The notes: a model not told the origin generated them from the sequence alone. Shown: positions 45,368 to 58,990, counted from the first letter of the stretch. The stretch: 64,000 nucleotides of DNA from Neocallimastix lanati (nom. inval.) (GCA_016946835.1 JACVTC010000065.1:604501-668500); one strand, 5' to 3'. Program-made: numbers and translations.

Positions 45368-46216
45368 TGTTACGGTACAATTAAATAAAGAAAAATTAAA
45401 CTATTTAAAGAAAATATTAAAGTAGAAAATATCATTAACAATTATAAATAAATAATAAAAAATTGAATATTAAAATATTAGTTATAAAATATTATAAAGT
45501 TAAATAAAAATAATTAGATGTATTAAAAAATCATGTATTAATTATATTATTTAATATTGTAAAATTTTTATATAATATTTTAATAATTTAGAAAATTTAA
45601 GCTTATTATATTTTTATTACTATATTTTTATTATTAAATTTTTATTATTAAATTTTTATTATTAATTTTTTTTTTATTTTTATTTTTAATCCAATCAAAT
45701 AAATATTTTATTAGTATAAAAAAGAACAAAGTAACACAATACTTTTGTTCTCTCCCTTTTTTTCTTACGACTTTATTATTATATTATTTTTTTAATATTT
45801 TCTAAAAGTTAAATAATAAATTAAATAGTTTAAAATAAATTAAAATTTATTAAATAGTTTTTTCTAAATTTAATGTTTTAAAAGTGTTTAATTAATAGTT
45901 TTTTGTGTTTAGTGTATAATATTAAGATAAGTATAGTATAAAATTAGTTTAGTAATAGATTAGTTGTATTAAACATTTTATAGAAATAGTAATAGATTTA
46001 GAGAAATTGTTTAGTTTAGATTAGAATAGTTTAGATTAAGATATTAGTTTAAGTTATTTTAACTTAGTTTAGATTCTTTTAGATTAGGATAGTTTAGACT
46101 AAAATTAGAGTAGTTTATTAATTAATTTAGATTTAGAATTAGAGAATAATATTTTAAATTTTTCCTTATTATTAGAATATATTATTTTATTAATAAAATC
46201 TTCAGATCTTGTACCA
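45368..46216 (+). repeat. Solo LTR-D (D1)
   Basis: TGTTACGGTACAATT...ATCTTGTACCA, 849 bases, flanked by ATTG (45364-45367 and 46217-46220). It is highly similar to D2. Confidence 0.88.
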
Positions 46217-46220
46217 ATTG

Positions 46221-47051
46221 TGATAAGAATGTACTAAATAATGCATTCTTAATTAAATCTACGATTTATTTCTAATACATTATGTGTACATTATTATTTT
46301 TGTACTTTAATAAATTTTTAAATCCAAAGATCAAAAATTAAATCAAAAATTATATTAAACTTTATATTTTTATATTAAATCTTATATTAATAGTAATATT
46401 TTTATATATTTAAAACTTATATTAGCAATATTAATAATAAATCTTTTTTTTTTTTATATTAATAATGAAAAATTGTATTAATAATATTTTTATATATTGA
46501 TAATTAAAAATTTATATATTATATTTTAACTTTTTATTATAAAATTTTATATCGAAATGTTTTATTTTATATTGAAAAATATTTTATTTTATTAAAAACC
46601 TTTATATTAGAATAGTATTTTTATTTTTATTTGAATATTTTAACAGATTGTAATAAAAATTATAGCCAATTAAATAAATTCTTATTAGTAATATTTTAGA
46701 TATTTTAAAAAAAAAAAAAAAAAAAAAAATGTTTTATTAATATTATAAATGTATTTTATTTATATTGTTATAATTAAATTTTATATAACTGATTATAAAA
46801 TTCAATTTAAATTTAATAGTTTTTTTTAAAAAAAAAATAAATAAAATGTAATTTAGTGGCAAAAACAACTTTTATGCCTTGAAAAAAGTATAAATAGTTG
46901 TAAATTTTGCTACCAATTTTTAAAAATCATAAATAAAATCAAATAAGATCAAGTAAAATTAATAAAATAAATAAATAAAAAAAATTATAAACAAATAAAT
47001 AAAATTTGTGTTTCTTACTTTATTTTTATTTAATTCTCTAAAACCTTAACA
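46221..47051 (+). repeat. Solo LTR-B (B3)
   Basis: TGATAAGAATG...CCTTAACA, 831 bases, flanked by ATTG (46217-46220 and 47052-47055). It aligns throughout with B2. Confidence 0.88.
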
Positions 47052-47057
47052 ATTGTG

Positions 47058-48030
47058 TGTAAGAAATAATAATTATTTACTAATAAATGATTATTATTTC
47101 TTAGTCTTTATAATTATTGATAATAATTATAAATTTATTTAAATTATAATTAATTCATACATTGAGATATTATTATCAAATTTATTATAATTGTAATTAT
47201 TCATACACTTAAATAATATTAGAAAATTTATTTAAATAATTATTATATGTACACTTATTAATATTATTAATTTTATTTAGTTATTCATTTAATTATTAAG
47301 TTAATGTAAACATTAGTTTTATTTATTTTTTACATTGTACATTTAAAAGAACAATTAACAAGTTTCTGTATTTTTTATAATTCTGTATTCTAGTTTAAAG
47401 ATAGTTTTATGTTAATAAGTTTAGATTAGATTTTAAAAATAATATTTAGAAAAATAGAATAATTTAGATCATTCCGGTTATTATTGATTTTTCCTTTTAT
47501 TTGATGATCTAAATTAAAATTTAGGAAATCGATATATTAAGGTTTTATCAAAATATAAAATAATATATTTGGTTTTACTTAATATATACGATGATCGATA
47601 TGAATAGAATATCGATCAAAAAACTTATCTAGTTTTTTCTTCTAATCTTTTTCTAGATAAGATATTTTTTAAGATTAGAAAACTCTTTTATTTAACCTTA
47701 TTTCCATAAAAAAAATATAAATAAGGCTCTTGATTTCCCTTTAAGAAATCAAGAGTTATTATTATAAAAAATATAGTTATAATAATAGCAATTTTATATT
47801 TTAAACTTTAATAAATTAATAAAACATTTTATTCAAAAACATTTTTTAAAACCAAATTTATCCAAATATTCCTTCTTTTACATTTTGTGTTGTTATTATA
47901 ATTAATTTTATAATAAACTCTCTTTTTAGGTAATATTTTTATTTTTATTTTATTTCTCAACTTAATGAATTAGTCATTAAGTTGAAGTTAATAATCATAT
48001 TTAGTAATAGAACTTAGTATGATTATTACA
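47058..48030 (+). repeat. Solo LTR-A (A2)
   Basis: TGTAAGAAATAAT...GATTATTACA, 973 bases, with TTGTG duplications (47053-47057 and 48031-48035). Hairpins GATCGATAT/ATATCGATC (47593-47617) and CTTATCTAG/CTAGATAAG (47624-47661) precede a TATAAATAAGG box and the AAATCAAGAGTTATTATT start region. Confidence 0.88.
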
Positions 48031-48033
48031 TTG

Positions 48034-48699
48034 TGATACAAGATGAAAAGAAAAATAATGATATTTTAAAATTATTATTAAATTATATTAATTATATAAA
48101 GTTTGTAAAATATATATTATTATAAAATTAATTATATAAAAATGATGAATTATATTAATTATAAATCATATAAAATAATATTATTATAGTATAAAATTTA
48201 ATTATTATAATATAAACTTTTATATTAATGTTTATATAAAATATTATAATTATGATTTAATATAGAGATAATAATTATGAAAAAATATATATAAAAATAT
48301 TATTATAAAAAAAAAGCTTGTTAAAAAAATTATTGATATATGTTATTTTAGTAATAGTTGATTTAATATAAGAAAAATGTTTTAATTAGTTAAGATAGTA
48401 GTTTAGTTATTAGTTTTAATAAAATTAGTTGTTTAAGTAATTAATTATAGAATATTATAATTAAATTATAATTATTAATAGTTAATTAATATGATAAAAA
48501 TAAAATAAAATAAAATAAAATAAAATAAAATAAAATAAAATAAAAATAAAATATTACAAAACAAATATCATAAAATAAAAATTTTAAATAACTAAATAAA
48601 ATAATTAATATTATTATTAGAATATATAATTTAATACAATTCCCCAGTGTAGCGCCCAAAACTATTGTAAATACGAATATTTAAAAATATATCGTATCA
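48034..48699 (+). repeat. El-5 5' LTR
   Basis: Matches 57486-58135. It has more copies of the AAAAT pentamer (about 48496-48550) than the 3' LTR. Confidence 0.9.
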
Positions 48700-48705
48700 T
48701 ATTTT

Positions 48706-48723
48706 TGGTGGTGAATCCGGGCG
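48706..48723 (+). promoter_or_regulatory. El-5 primer-binding site
   Basis: TGGTGGTGAATCCGGGCG, 6 bases after the LTR, near-identical to the El-1 site. Confidence 0.72.
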
Positions 48724-48755
48724 CTGCACTATTAAATTATATGAAAATAATAATA

Positions 48756-48800
<45 letters not shown>

Positions 48801-48947
48801 AATTTTTTTTTATTAAAATATATATATATAATAGTAAAAATAAATAAATAATATTAGAGATAAGTTGAACTAAATAAGAAAATAAATTACGTATTAAATA
48901 TAAGTTTTGTTTCATTTTTTTTTCCTTTTTTTAGTAGTTAGTTAATA

Positions 48948-50555
48948 ATGGTTGACGCTTCCAAAGTAAAACGTGATCTACCATATCTATGTGACTATGG
49001 TAAAGACATAGACACATGGATAGAAGATTTTAAGGGTGTCATGGAAATGCATGACATCCAAGATTCATCTAGAATTTTTGTATGGCTAAAAATAGCCGTT
49101 GAGGCTGACTTGAGGAACGTTTTGAAATCATTAGTAACCACTCGGAATAATATCACAAGGTATCCAAACTATAAAGAAGTGCAATCAGCTATTGAAAAGT
49201 ATATGGATATAAAACCAGCTGATAAATGCTCAGTTTTAAAAAATATGAAAATAAAACCAAATAATAAAAATATAAAGAATTTTAACTACCGTTATTTAAC
49301 CTTGTATCATCGATTAGATAGAGATTATCAGAAGATTATATCAGTCGATGATTATTTAAATTCAATAAAATCAAGAATATATGTTCATTCTCAAATTCTC
49401 TTAGCCGAATGTGATACCTTGTCGGATGCTTTTGAAGTGGCTGTAAGAGCCGAGAAAGCCGAAAAAAGGACCATAGGAAATAATGAATTTCTCAACACTT
49501 CTATGGTCTTCCAAAATAATTCTAATTGTCAAAATTCTTTATTAGAACATCCATTATATAGAGGATTGACCGAAGGAAATAGGGATTTAGATAATTCTAT
49601 ACAAAATGCGTATTATGTGGGCAATGCTGATCTGTTTTCTACTGGTCGATATCGTCAAGAAAGATTTAATTCAAGGTATAATAATAACAACAATAATAAT
49701 AATCAATTTAGAAATTTTACTTGCTACCTCTGTGGCGAACCAGGTCACAAAGCAAGAGAATGTAACAAAAGAAATTTAAGAAATAAAAATAAATCTCTTA
49801 ATTATAGTCAGGATCAGAATCAATTAATGACCTTCGGAAAATTTAATTCTGGATTTTATAATGAAAATAATTATAATAATAATGGAAATAGAATATTTAA
49901 TAACGGAAATAATGGAAATAATTATAATATTAATAATAATAATAATAATAATAATTATAATACTCTATATGGTAATAATAATTATAACAGTAATTATAAT
50001 AACAATAATAATAATTATAATAATTTCTATAACAGTAATATTAATAGTAGCAATAATAGTAATTATAATAATTTCAATAACAGTAACAATAATAATAATA
50101 ATAATAATTTCAATAACAGTAACAATAATAATAATAATAATAATTTTGGTAACTATAATAATAATTCCAATAATAATAATATTAACAATGGTAATTATAA
50201 TTTTAGGAACAACAACAATAGAGGAAAAAATAATTATAATAACAATAATAATTATAATAATAACAATTATAGCAATAATAATTATATTAATAGCAATTAT
50301 AACAATAATAATTATAATAACAATAATATGTATAATAACAATAATAATTATAATAGAAATAATAATTATAATAGTAATAGTAATTATGGAAATAATAATT
50401 ATAATACTAATAATACTAATTATGACAACTATAACAATGATAACTACAACAATGCAAGAAATATGGAGGAAATAAAAAATAAAAGTAATCCTAGGTACTT
50501 TGATAATCAAAATCCTCATCAGCAAAATATTAGAAGCGATAGCAATTTAAAATAG
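48948..50555 (+). CDS. gag: El-5 Gag protein with long Asn-rich tail
   Basis: The protein has 535 residues. About 1-190 is the Gag structural region (MVDASKVKRDLPYLCDYGKD). One CCHC knuckle (CYLCGEPGHKAREC) lies near 259-272. About 230 residues dominated by Asn and Tyr follow, from AAT/TAT repeats. The stop TAG directly follows TTTAAAA, a -1 slip-site form. The tail after the knuckle replaces the short CPYTFKQLAE tail of El-1 and El-2. The frame is open, but the element as a whole is broken. Confidence 0.85.
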   Translation: MVDASKVKRDLPYLCDYGKDIDTWIEDFKGVMEMHDIQDSSRIFVWLKIAVEADLRNVLKSLVTTRNNITRYPNYKEVQSAIEKYMDIKPADKCSVLKNMKIKPNNKNIKNFNYRYLTLYHRLDRDYQKIISVDDYLNSIKSRIYVHSQILLAECDTLSDAFEVAVRAEKAEKRTIGNNEFLNTSMVFQNNSNCQNSLLEHPLYRGLTEGNRDLDNSIQNAYYVGNADLFSTGRYRQERFNSRYNNNNNNNNQFRNFTCYLCGEPGHKARECNKRNLRNKNKSLNYSQDQNQLMTFGKFNSGFYNENNYNNNGNRIFNNGNNGNNYNINNNNNNNNYNTLYGNNNYNSNYNNNNNNYNNFYNSNINSSNNSNYNNFNNSNNNNNNNNFNNSNNNNNNNNFGNYNNNSNNNNINNGNYNFRNNNNRGKNNYNNNNNYNNNNYSNNNYINSNYNNNNYNNNNMYNNNNNYNRNNNYNSNSNYGNNNYNTNNTNYDNYNNDNYNNARNMEEIKNKSNPRYFDNQNPHQQNIRSDSNLK

Positions 50556-50578
50556 ATTTTGGGAGATGGCCAACTTCC
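50546..50578 (+). promoter_or_regulatory. El-5 predicted -1 frameshift signal
   Basis: TTTAAAA (50546-50552), the gag stop, then an 8-base spacing to the stem GGGAG/CTTCC (50561-50578, with one G-U pair). Same plan as El-2 and El-3. Confidence 0.65.
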
Positions 50579-52265
50579 AGTAAACAAACCACCCTTTTAT
50601 GTATAAATAACGACAATTATTGTAATGATAACTTCAATAATCATTATAATAATAATAATAATATTAATGAACCTAATAATTATAATGAAAATAATATATA
50701 TTATAAGAATATTAAAAATAAAAATAATAATTTACTAATTAATAATAATGAAAGGAATGAAAATTATGGAAATAATGAAGAAATGGATATCAAGAATAAA
50801 GACAACAACTATAAAAACAATGAGAATATTTATTTAGTCAATAGAAAAGATAATTTTAATACCAATTCCAATGATAATGATAATAATAATTATAATAATT
50901 ATAATATTTATGATAATTATAATAGTAATAATAATTATTGCAATAAACCAAATTGTAACAATTACAATAATACTAATAATAACAATAACTTTAATAATAA
51001 CAATAACCATAAAAATAACAAAAATAATAATTACACATATAATAATAATTACATTAATAATCGTTACAATAATGATAATAATAGTAATAGTTATAATAAT
51101 AATAATAATAATAATAGTAATGATAATTATAATAATAGTTATAATAATAATTATAATTTTGGTAATAATGGTAATAATAATAATAATAATAATAGTATTA
51201 ATAATAATAATAATAGTATTAATAATAATAATAATAGTATTAATAATAATAATAATAGTATTAATAATCATAATAATAGTTATAATAATAATTATAATTT
51301 TGTTAATAATGGTAATAATTATAATAATGATGATTATAGTAATCGAGGTAATATTAATAACGATAATTATAATAATAATAGTCATAGTTATATTAATAAT
51401 AATAATAGTAATATTAATAATAATAGTGATATTATTAATAATGGTAATATTAATAATAATAATAGTAATTATAACAATAAGAATCTTAATAATAATTATA
51501 GTAATAGTGATTATTGTAATGATAATTATAATAATAACGATACTAATAATTACAATCATAATAATAATTATAAAAATTACGATAACTATAATTATAATTA
51601 TAATAATAGTATTATGAAATGTAATAGTGATAATGTTAATATGAGAAATGATAATAATGATTATTATATCGATGATAATAATAATCATTATAATAATTGT
51701 AATAATTATTGTAATAATAATATTAAGGATAATGATAATGAAAAAAAATGATTATTATAATAACAATTATAATAAAAATAATAATAATAATGTTTATTTA
51801 AGAGATACCAATGAAGAATTCCAGGATGAAGTTGTTTTTGCTGCTCAGAGAAAAGGCAAACAAAATAAAGAAAAATATAAGGGGCCTTATAAAGAAACAC
51901 AAAGGCTTCATCTCAAAGATAATCCAGTTCCTATTCACACTCCAGCCATGAAACAAATAAATAATAATAATGATAATTATAATGATAGTAATAATAATGA
52001 GGAACTAAATAATAATAAAATAATTGAAGGTGAATATCTTTCTTCTACAAAAAAGGTTAATTTTAGAGAAAATCCAGATATTATTGAAATTAATAATAAT
52101 GGAAGTATTCGAGATGAAGATAATATGAATTTAGAGGATGATCCAAATAATTTAAATCATAATAATAATAATGATCATAATATTAATATTGATGATTATA
52201 ATAATAATATTAACAATAATGACAATTCTAATAATATCAATAATAATAATAATAATAATAATAAC

Positions 52266-52305
<40 letters not shown>

Positions 52306-55300
52306 TTAATGATAATATTAATACTAATAATGATAGTAATAATAACACAGAAAAATTGGAACATTTAGATATATCATATATAAACCAGCCAAATATTTCA
52401 AACGCAAAAAAAATTAACAAATTAAATAGAATTAAAGAGATAATATCCAATACTACAAACGAAAATGAAAATGGAGGTAATACTAAGACGTCAATATTAG
52501 AGAAACATATTAAAATGATCAATTTGGTTGATAATTATGATATAAATGATCTGGTTAAAGATGTTGCCAATATAGAAGTCAAACTTAAACTGGCACACTT
52601 ATTGGACTTATGTCCTAAATTTCGTACCGGGTTTAACAAAGAACAAAAATTAATTAAAAGTACCAGCAAAGAATTTTTAATAAATGCTTTATCATTATTA
52701 AGCGACTATAAAGTTATCAAAGTAAATGGTACTATTGAAGGATCCTCCGCAGAAATATTCTTAGACTCTTGTGCAAGTGTTAATTTAATCACTGCTGCTG
52801 CATTCGAAGTATAAGATAAATAAAACGGCCGTTGGAACTATTTCGGAAAGAATATTCCAGGCTTATTCTAATAATTATATTTCTTCGGATGTATACGAAT
52901 TAGAAATTGAAATAGGCGGCTACACTTTCAAAGACTATTTCAGAAAAATAGAAAAAGATGATATTTTCGACGTGTTAATTGGTATTGACACGCTTAAGAA
53001 AAATAGATTTGTGCTAGATTTAGTTGATGATACTTTATTACGTAAAAATGATAATGGTGATTTTATTGAACTTTCTAATTTAATGTATAATGTAAATTTT
53101 TCTAATGTTAATGATTTAAATATTAATAAAAATGATTCTGAAAATTATGTTACGCGTTGTGATGGTATTATCAATTATTGTGCGTGTTCAAATTTTTTGT
53201 GTAATGATACTTCTAATATAAATATTAGTGATTTTGATAATTTAATATTATCTAATGATGAAGTTCTTAATAATAATGATTTATTTTCTATTGATAATAA
53301 TGTGTTATTTCTTAATAATGATTCAAAAATTTTCCCGCTATTCTTTTAATAACTTCTGATGATAATTCATCTTTTGTCGATTTAAAATCTCTGCAAAGTG
53401 ATAAGAAATTTTCGCTTGTACACGACATATTATCTGAAGTACCTTCTTCTATTAGAGATTCAATTAAAATTTTATTTTTATCATACACGGATATTTTAGC
53501 TGTTAAAACAGATGATTTAGGTAATTCTAAATTATTTCCTCATAGAATTAATTTAGTTCCTGGTACTCACCCTGTTAAACAGAGAGCATATAGACTCTTT
53601 AAATACAAGCAGATGCTCTAAAAAAAGAAATAATTAAACTCATTAACAATAAATTAATTGTTCCTTCAAATTCTCCTTGGTCTTCACCAGTTGTTCTTGT
53701 GTTAAAAAAAAATGGTCAAGTAAGAATGTGCGTTGATTATAGGGTAGTAAATAACTGTACGAAGAAAGATGCCTATGCCCTTCCTATTATCGATGATATT
53801 CTTTATTATGTAGGAAACACCGCAGTTCTTTCAACAATTGATTTATTTTCAGGATACCATCAAATTCCTATGCATCCTGATGATAGAGATATTACGTGTT
53901 TTACTACTATTTATGGAAATTTTAATTTTCAAGTTATGCCTTTTGGGTTGTGTAATGCTCCCGCAACTTTTCAAAGGGAGATGAACCGAATATTCTTCGA
54001 CTTGATTGGTGTTTGTGTCTTTGTCTATATCGATGATCTTGTTGTGTATTCTCCCTCAATGGATCAGCATATTAAAGATCTTGAAAAGGTTTTCAAAATT
54101 CTACATAATAATGGATTAAAAATTAATTTAGAGAAATGTCATTTTTTTAAAGAAGAAGTAGAATTATTAGGACACAAATTATCTACTAAAGGAATTAGTC
54201 CTATTGATTCAAAAGTGAATGTTATTATGAATTGGTTACCTCCTAAAAATATTAAGCAACTACGTTCTTTTTTAGGTGCTATTGGCTATTATAGGAAATT
54301 CATTTATAATTTTGCTCAAATTGCTAAACCATTATATGAACTTACAAAAAAAAATGTTCCTTTTGTATGGACTGATACTACTAATAAGGCTTTTGTTGAA
54401 TTAAAAAATAAAATAATTTCTGCACCTATTTTATCACCTCCTGTTTTTGAAAAACCATTTATTATTCGTACGGACGCCTCTAAATATGGTATTGGTGGAG
54501 TTCTTATTCAGTTAGATGAGAATAATGATGAAAAGCCTATTTATTTTGAAAGTCGTACCTTAGTAAATGCAGAATTAAACTATAGTATTACGGATTTGGA
54601 AGGATTAGCTGCTTACTATTGTGTTATGAAATTTAGACCATTTTTAACAGGTAATAATTTTGAAACTATTTTGTACACTGATCATAAACCCTTAGTTTAT
54701 ATTTTCAATAGTAAAGAACCTACTTCTAGCCGTCATATTAAATGGATTACAGAATTCAGTATTTTAAAAGTTAAAGTTTTATATGAAGAGGGGAGGAGAA
54801 ATGTAATTGCAGATGCACTTTCAAGATTAAATTCTGGTGAAGATATACAAAATAAGAATGTAGAAGAAAATAAAAATATTATTTTGGAAAACAATTTTAA
54901 TAAAGATAATAATTCAATTAAAAATATTATTTTAAAAGAGAATATAAGAAATAATAATTCTAATGAAATTAATAAATCAAGAAATAAAATCAGTAGGGAA
55001 AATACTAATGACAATTTATTTATAAAAATAGACAATAAAAATACTATTAAAAATAGCAATTTATCTGAAAAAATAAAAATAAATAATATCACAAATAATC
55101 ATAAATTATATGAGAATGAAAACAATAATAATTATAATAAAAATAATATCTCTGATAAAAAAATAGAAATTAATGGGTTTAATAAAAATAGTAACTTTAA
55201 TACCAATAATAATTATATTAAAAATAACAATTATAATAAAAACAATAATCATAATGAAAATAGCAATTGTAATAAAAATAGCAATTATGATAAAGGCAAT

Positions 55301-55987
55301 AATCCTAATGAAAATAATTTTGTTGGAAATAATAATAGGAATAAAAATAATAATCTCAATGAAAATAATAATTATAATAAAATTAATTACTTAGATGAAA
55401 AATTAAAAAATTGTAACATTACTCAAAATAACTATTCAAATGAAAACAAAGAAAATTATAATACAAAATATAATAATATACATGATGCATATAAAAATAA
55501 TAATTATTTAACAAAGGAAACAAGTTTTAAAACCGAAATATTAAATAATAATGTAATTCAAAATAATGTATTATTTAGAGATATAAAAAATGAGAGTACA
55601 ACAAATGAAAATTCAAAAGAAAATGAAAATGAAAAAAATAATATTGTAAATCAAAATAATATAAGCATTAATAATAAATTCAATAAAATTTTGAATATTG
55701 ATAAAAATATTAACAAAAAATCTCTTAATAAAAATGAACAAGAAGATCATAGAAGTATAACTATAGGAAAAAAGAAATATAATAATATTTTAAAAATTGA
55801 TAAAATTAATAATAATTTTTCAAATAATAACTTTCAAAAGGATGATAATAATGAAATGTTAAATACTCATTATAATAAAATAAATAATGATATAAATAAA
55901 AATTACTCAAGAAATATTTTATCTAACAATAATGTATATCTAGATACAAATTTCGTAATAAATGTTACACCTAATAATAATGATTAC

Positions 55988-56022
<35 letters not shown>

Positions 56023-57226
56023 AATAAATAATAATGAAAATAATAATGATGATGAAAAATTTTTAAATGATTTTATTGATAATTATATAAAACAAAAATT
56101 TGTAGAAATAGATGGGATTATTTATTATAAACAAAATAATAATTTAAGAAGAGTAATTTTTGATGAAAAAGAAAAATGGAAATTAATTAATTTAGCACAT
56201 AACGTAGGACATGAAGGTTGTTATAAAACCTATCATAGATTAAAAAGATATTACTTTTGGAAAGGAATGAATAAAGATATAAAAATATTTATAAAATGTT
56301 GTAAGAAATGTCAAATGTATAAGCCACAGCCTCAAAATAAATACCCTGAAGATATTCCAACACCACCAGGATTGTCTTTCACAAGAGTTGGTTTAGATTT
56401 AGTTGGTCCATTATATACAACTGCTAGAGGAAATAGATATATCATAGTATTAGTTGACTACCTTACCAAATGGGTGGAAGCCGAACCATTAGAAAAAACA
56501 GAATCTGAAGATGTAATAAGATTTTTAATTAATGTGTTTTCGAGGCATGGAATACCAGAGTTATTAATTACAGATAATGGCCCACAACTTATTTCAGATA
56601 AAACTAAAGCTTTTCTCGATTTGCATGATGTATATGTACATAATGTGGCTACGTATCATCCACCTTCTAATGGAGAAGTTGAGAATAGAAATAGAGAAAT
56701 TGGAAAATATTTGCGGCTTTTAGGAAAAAATAATAAAGATTGGGATGATATTCTACCTAGTGCTTTATGGGCGCTTAGAACAGCGAAGAATGAAGTAACA
56801 AAATATAGCAGTTTTGAATTACTTTATGGTAGAAGGGATTTGCAACCTTTCGAACTTACAATTAATGTTGATCAAAAACATGAAGATGAAACTGATGAAG
56901 AATATTATTTAAGAAAATTTATTACACATAATAAATGGATTAATGAAGCTATTCGGAATATAGAAACTGCTAATGAACTATGGAAAGATAGAAGAAAACA
57001 AATTAAAAGATTAAGAAGTGAATTTAAACCTGGAGATTTAGTATTAATCAGGAATTTTAATAGAAGAAAATTGGACCCTTATTTTATTGGACCATTAAAA
57101 ATAGTTAAGCAACAATTTAATACTGTTACAGTTTGTGATCCAATTACTAATGAAGTTGCCGAAAGAAATATACATCTTAAAAATGTTATTCCTTATATAA
57201 GTAGTTTTGTAGAAATCACTGATTAA
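50579..57226 (+). pseudogene. El-5 pol region (broken, Asn-expanded)
   Basis: The order is a long Asn-rich N-terminal part (to about 52340), protease (LDSCAS near 52765), reverse transcriptase (VYIDDL near 54025), RNase H (RTDASKYGIGG near 54470; TDHKPL near 54680; DALSRL near 54815) and an Asn/Lys-rich linker (about 54840-56060). After it come the integrase zinc finger (HNVGHEG, CKKCQMY), core (GLDLVGPL, TDNGPQL, NGEVENRN) and GPLKI module. It is broken in about four places, all before the integrase. The linker of about 400 residues is only about 20-50 in El-2 and El-3. Confidence 0.87.
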
Positions 57227-57270
57227 TATTAATATTTTAAAAATAATAATAGTTTAAAATAAATCACTAC

Positions 57271-57332
<62 letters not shown>

Positions 57333-57485
57333 AATAATCATATAATTATATTACAAAAAAAAATTTTTTTTTTAAAAAAAAAAAAAAAAAAAAAAATAAT
57401 GCCTTATAAATTTTAAAATTTATTATTTCATACAAATATTCTTTAGACTTCAAGGGACGAAGTCTGATCTAAAGCGTGGGCGTTC
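57227..57485 (+). other. El-5 3' untranslated region
   Basis: It contains two long A runs (57274-57316 and about 57374-57396), the pol-end hairpin and a G-rich tract before the 3' LTR. Confidence 0.6.
57445..57465 (+). promoter_or_regulatory. El-5 pol-end hairpin
   Basis: The stem AGACTTC/GAAGTCT encloses AAGGGAC. It lies about 220 bases after the pol stop, unlike El-2 and El-3 where it overlaps the pol end, so it is kept independently of coding. Confidence 0.7.
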
Positions 57486-58135
57486 TGATACAAGATGAAA
57501 AGAAAAATAATGATATTTTAAAATTATTATTAAATTATATTAATTATATAAAGTTTGTAAAATATATATTATTATAAAATTAATTATATAAAAATGATGA
57601 ATTATATTAATTATAAATCATATAAAATAATATTATTAGAGTATAAAATTTAATTATTATAATATAAACTTTTATATTAATGTTTATATAAAATATAACA
57701 ATTATGATTTAATATAGAGATAATAATTATAAAAAAAAATATATAAAAATATTATAAAAAAAAAAATGTTTTTGTTAAAAAATTATTGATATATGTTAAT
57801 TAGTAATAGTTGATTTAATATAAGAAAAATGTTTTAATTAGTTAAGATAGTAGTTTAGTTATTAGTTTTAATAAAATTAGTTGTTTAAGTAATTAATTGT
57901 AGAATATTATAATTAAATTATAATTATTAATAGTTAATTAATATGATAAAAATAAAATAAAATAAAATAAAATAAAATAAAATAAAATATTACAAAACAA
58001 ATATCCTAAAATAAAAATTTTAAATAATTAAATAAAATAATTAATATTATTATTAGAATATATAATTTAATACAATTCCCCAGTGTAGCGCCCAAAACTA
58101 TCGTAAATACGAATATTTAAAAATATATCGTATCA
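57486..58135 (+). repeat. El-5 3' LTR
   Basis: Matches 48034-48699. It ends ATCGTATCA and is followed by ATTG. Confidence 0.9.
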
Positions 58136-58139
58136 ATTG

Positions 58140-58986
58140 TGTTACGGTACAATTAAATAAAGAAAAATTAAGCTATTTAAAGAAAATATTAAAGTAAAAA
58201 ATATCATTAACAATTATAAATAAATAATAAAAAAATTGAATATTAAAATATTAGTTATAGAATATTATAAAGTTAAATAAAAATAATTAGATGTATTAAA
58301 AAATCATGTATTAATTATATTATTTAATATTGTAAAATTTTTATATAATATTTTAATAATTTAGAAAATTTAAGTTTATTATATTTTTATTATTATATTT
58401 TTATTATTAAATTTTTATTATTAAATTTTTATTATTAATTTTTTTATTTTCATTTTTAATCCAATCAAATAAATATTTTATTAGTATAAAAAAGAACAAA
58501 GTAACACAATACTTTTGTTCTCTCCCTTTTTTTCTTACGACTTTATTATTATATTATTTTTTTAATATTTTCTAAAAGTTAAATAATAAATTAAATAGTT
58601 TAAAATAAATTAAAATATATTAAATAGTTTTTTTCTAAATTTAATGTTTTAAAAGTGTTTAATTAATAGTTTTTGTGTTTAGTGTATAATATTAAGATAA
58701 GTATAGTATAAAATTAGTTTAGTAATAGATTAATTGTATTAAACATTTTATAGAAATAGTAATAGATTTAGAGAAATTGTTTAATTTAGATTAGAATAGT
58801 TTAGATTAAGATATTAGTTTAAGTTATTTTAACTTAGTTTAGATTCTTTTAGATTAGGATAGTTTAGACTAAAATTAGAGTAGTTTATTAATTAATTTAG
58901 GTTTAGAATTAGAGAATATTATTTTAAATTTTTCCTTATTATTAGAATATATTATTTTATTAATAAAATCTTCAGATCTTGTACCA
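58140..58986 (+). repeat. Solo LTR-D (D2)
   Basis: TGTTACGGTACAATT...ATCTTGTACCA, 847 bases, flanked by ATTG (58136-58139 and 58987-58990). It differs from D1 at few positions. Confidence 0.88.
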
Positions 58987-58990
58987 ATTG

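Larger units (their letters stand above)
48034..58135 (+). mobile_element. El-5: broken, Asn-rich Ty3/gypsy element
   Basis: The LTRs are 48034-48699 and 57486-58135 (TGATACAAGATG...ATCGTATCA), about two percent different by eye, with ATTG on both sides (48030-48033 and 58136-58139). It has a primer site, an open gag, a pol region broken in about four places, a pol-end hairpin and a G-rich GCGTGGGCGTTC tract before the 3' LTR. At 10.1 kb it is far longer than El-2 (6.75 kb), because of AAT-repeat expansion in gag, at the start of pol and between RNase H and integrase. Confidence 0.9.

Noticed and set aside
49861-51688. Long open frames of Ile/Leu/Val residues on both strands around the AAT repeats
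   Set aside because: They are other-frame and antisense readings of the Asn-coding repeats of El-5 and have no domain.
45368-58986. D1 and D2 as the two LTRs of one large element
   Set aside because: No primer site or internal sequence follows D1, each has its own ATTG on both sides, and other complete insertions fill the gap.
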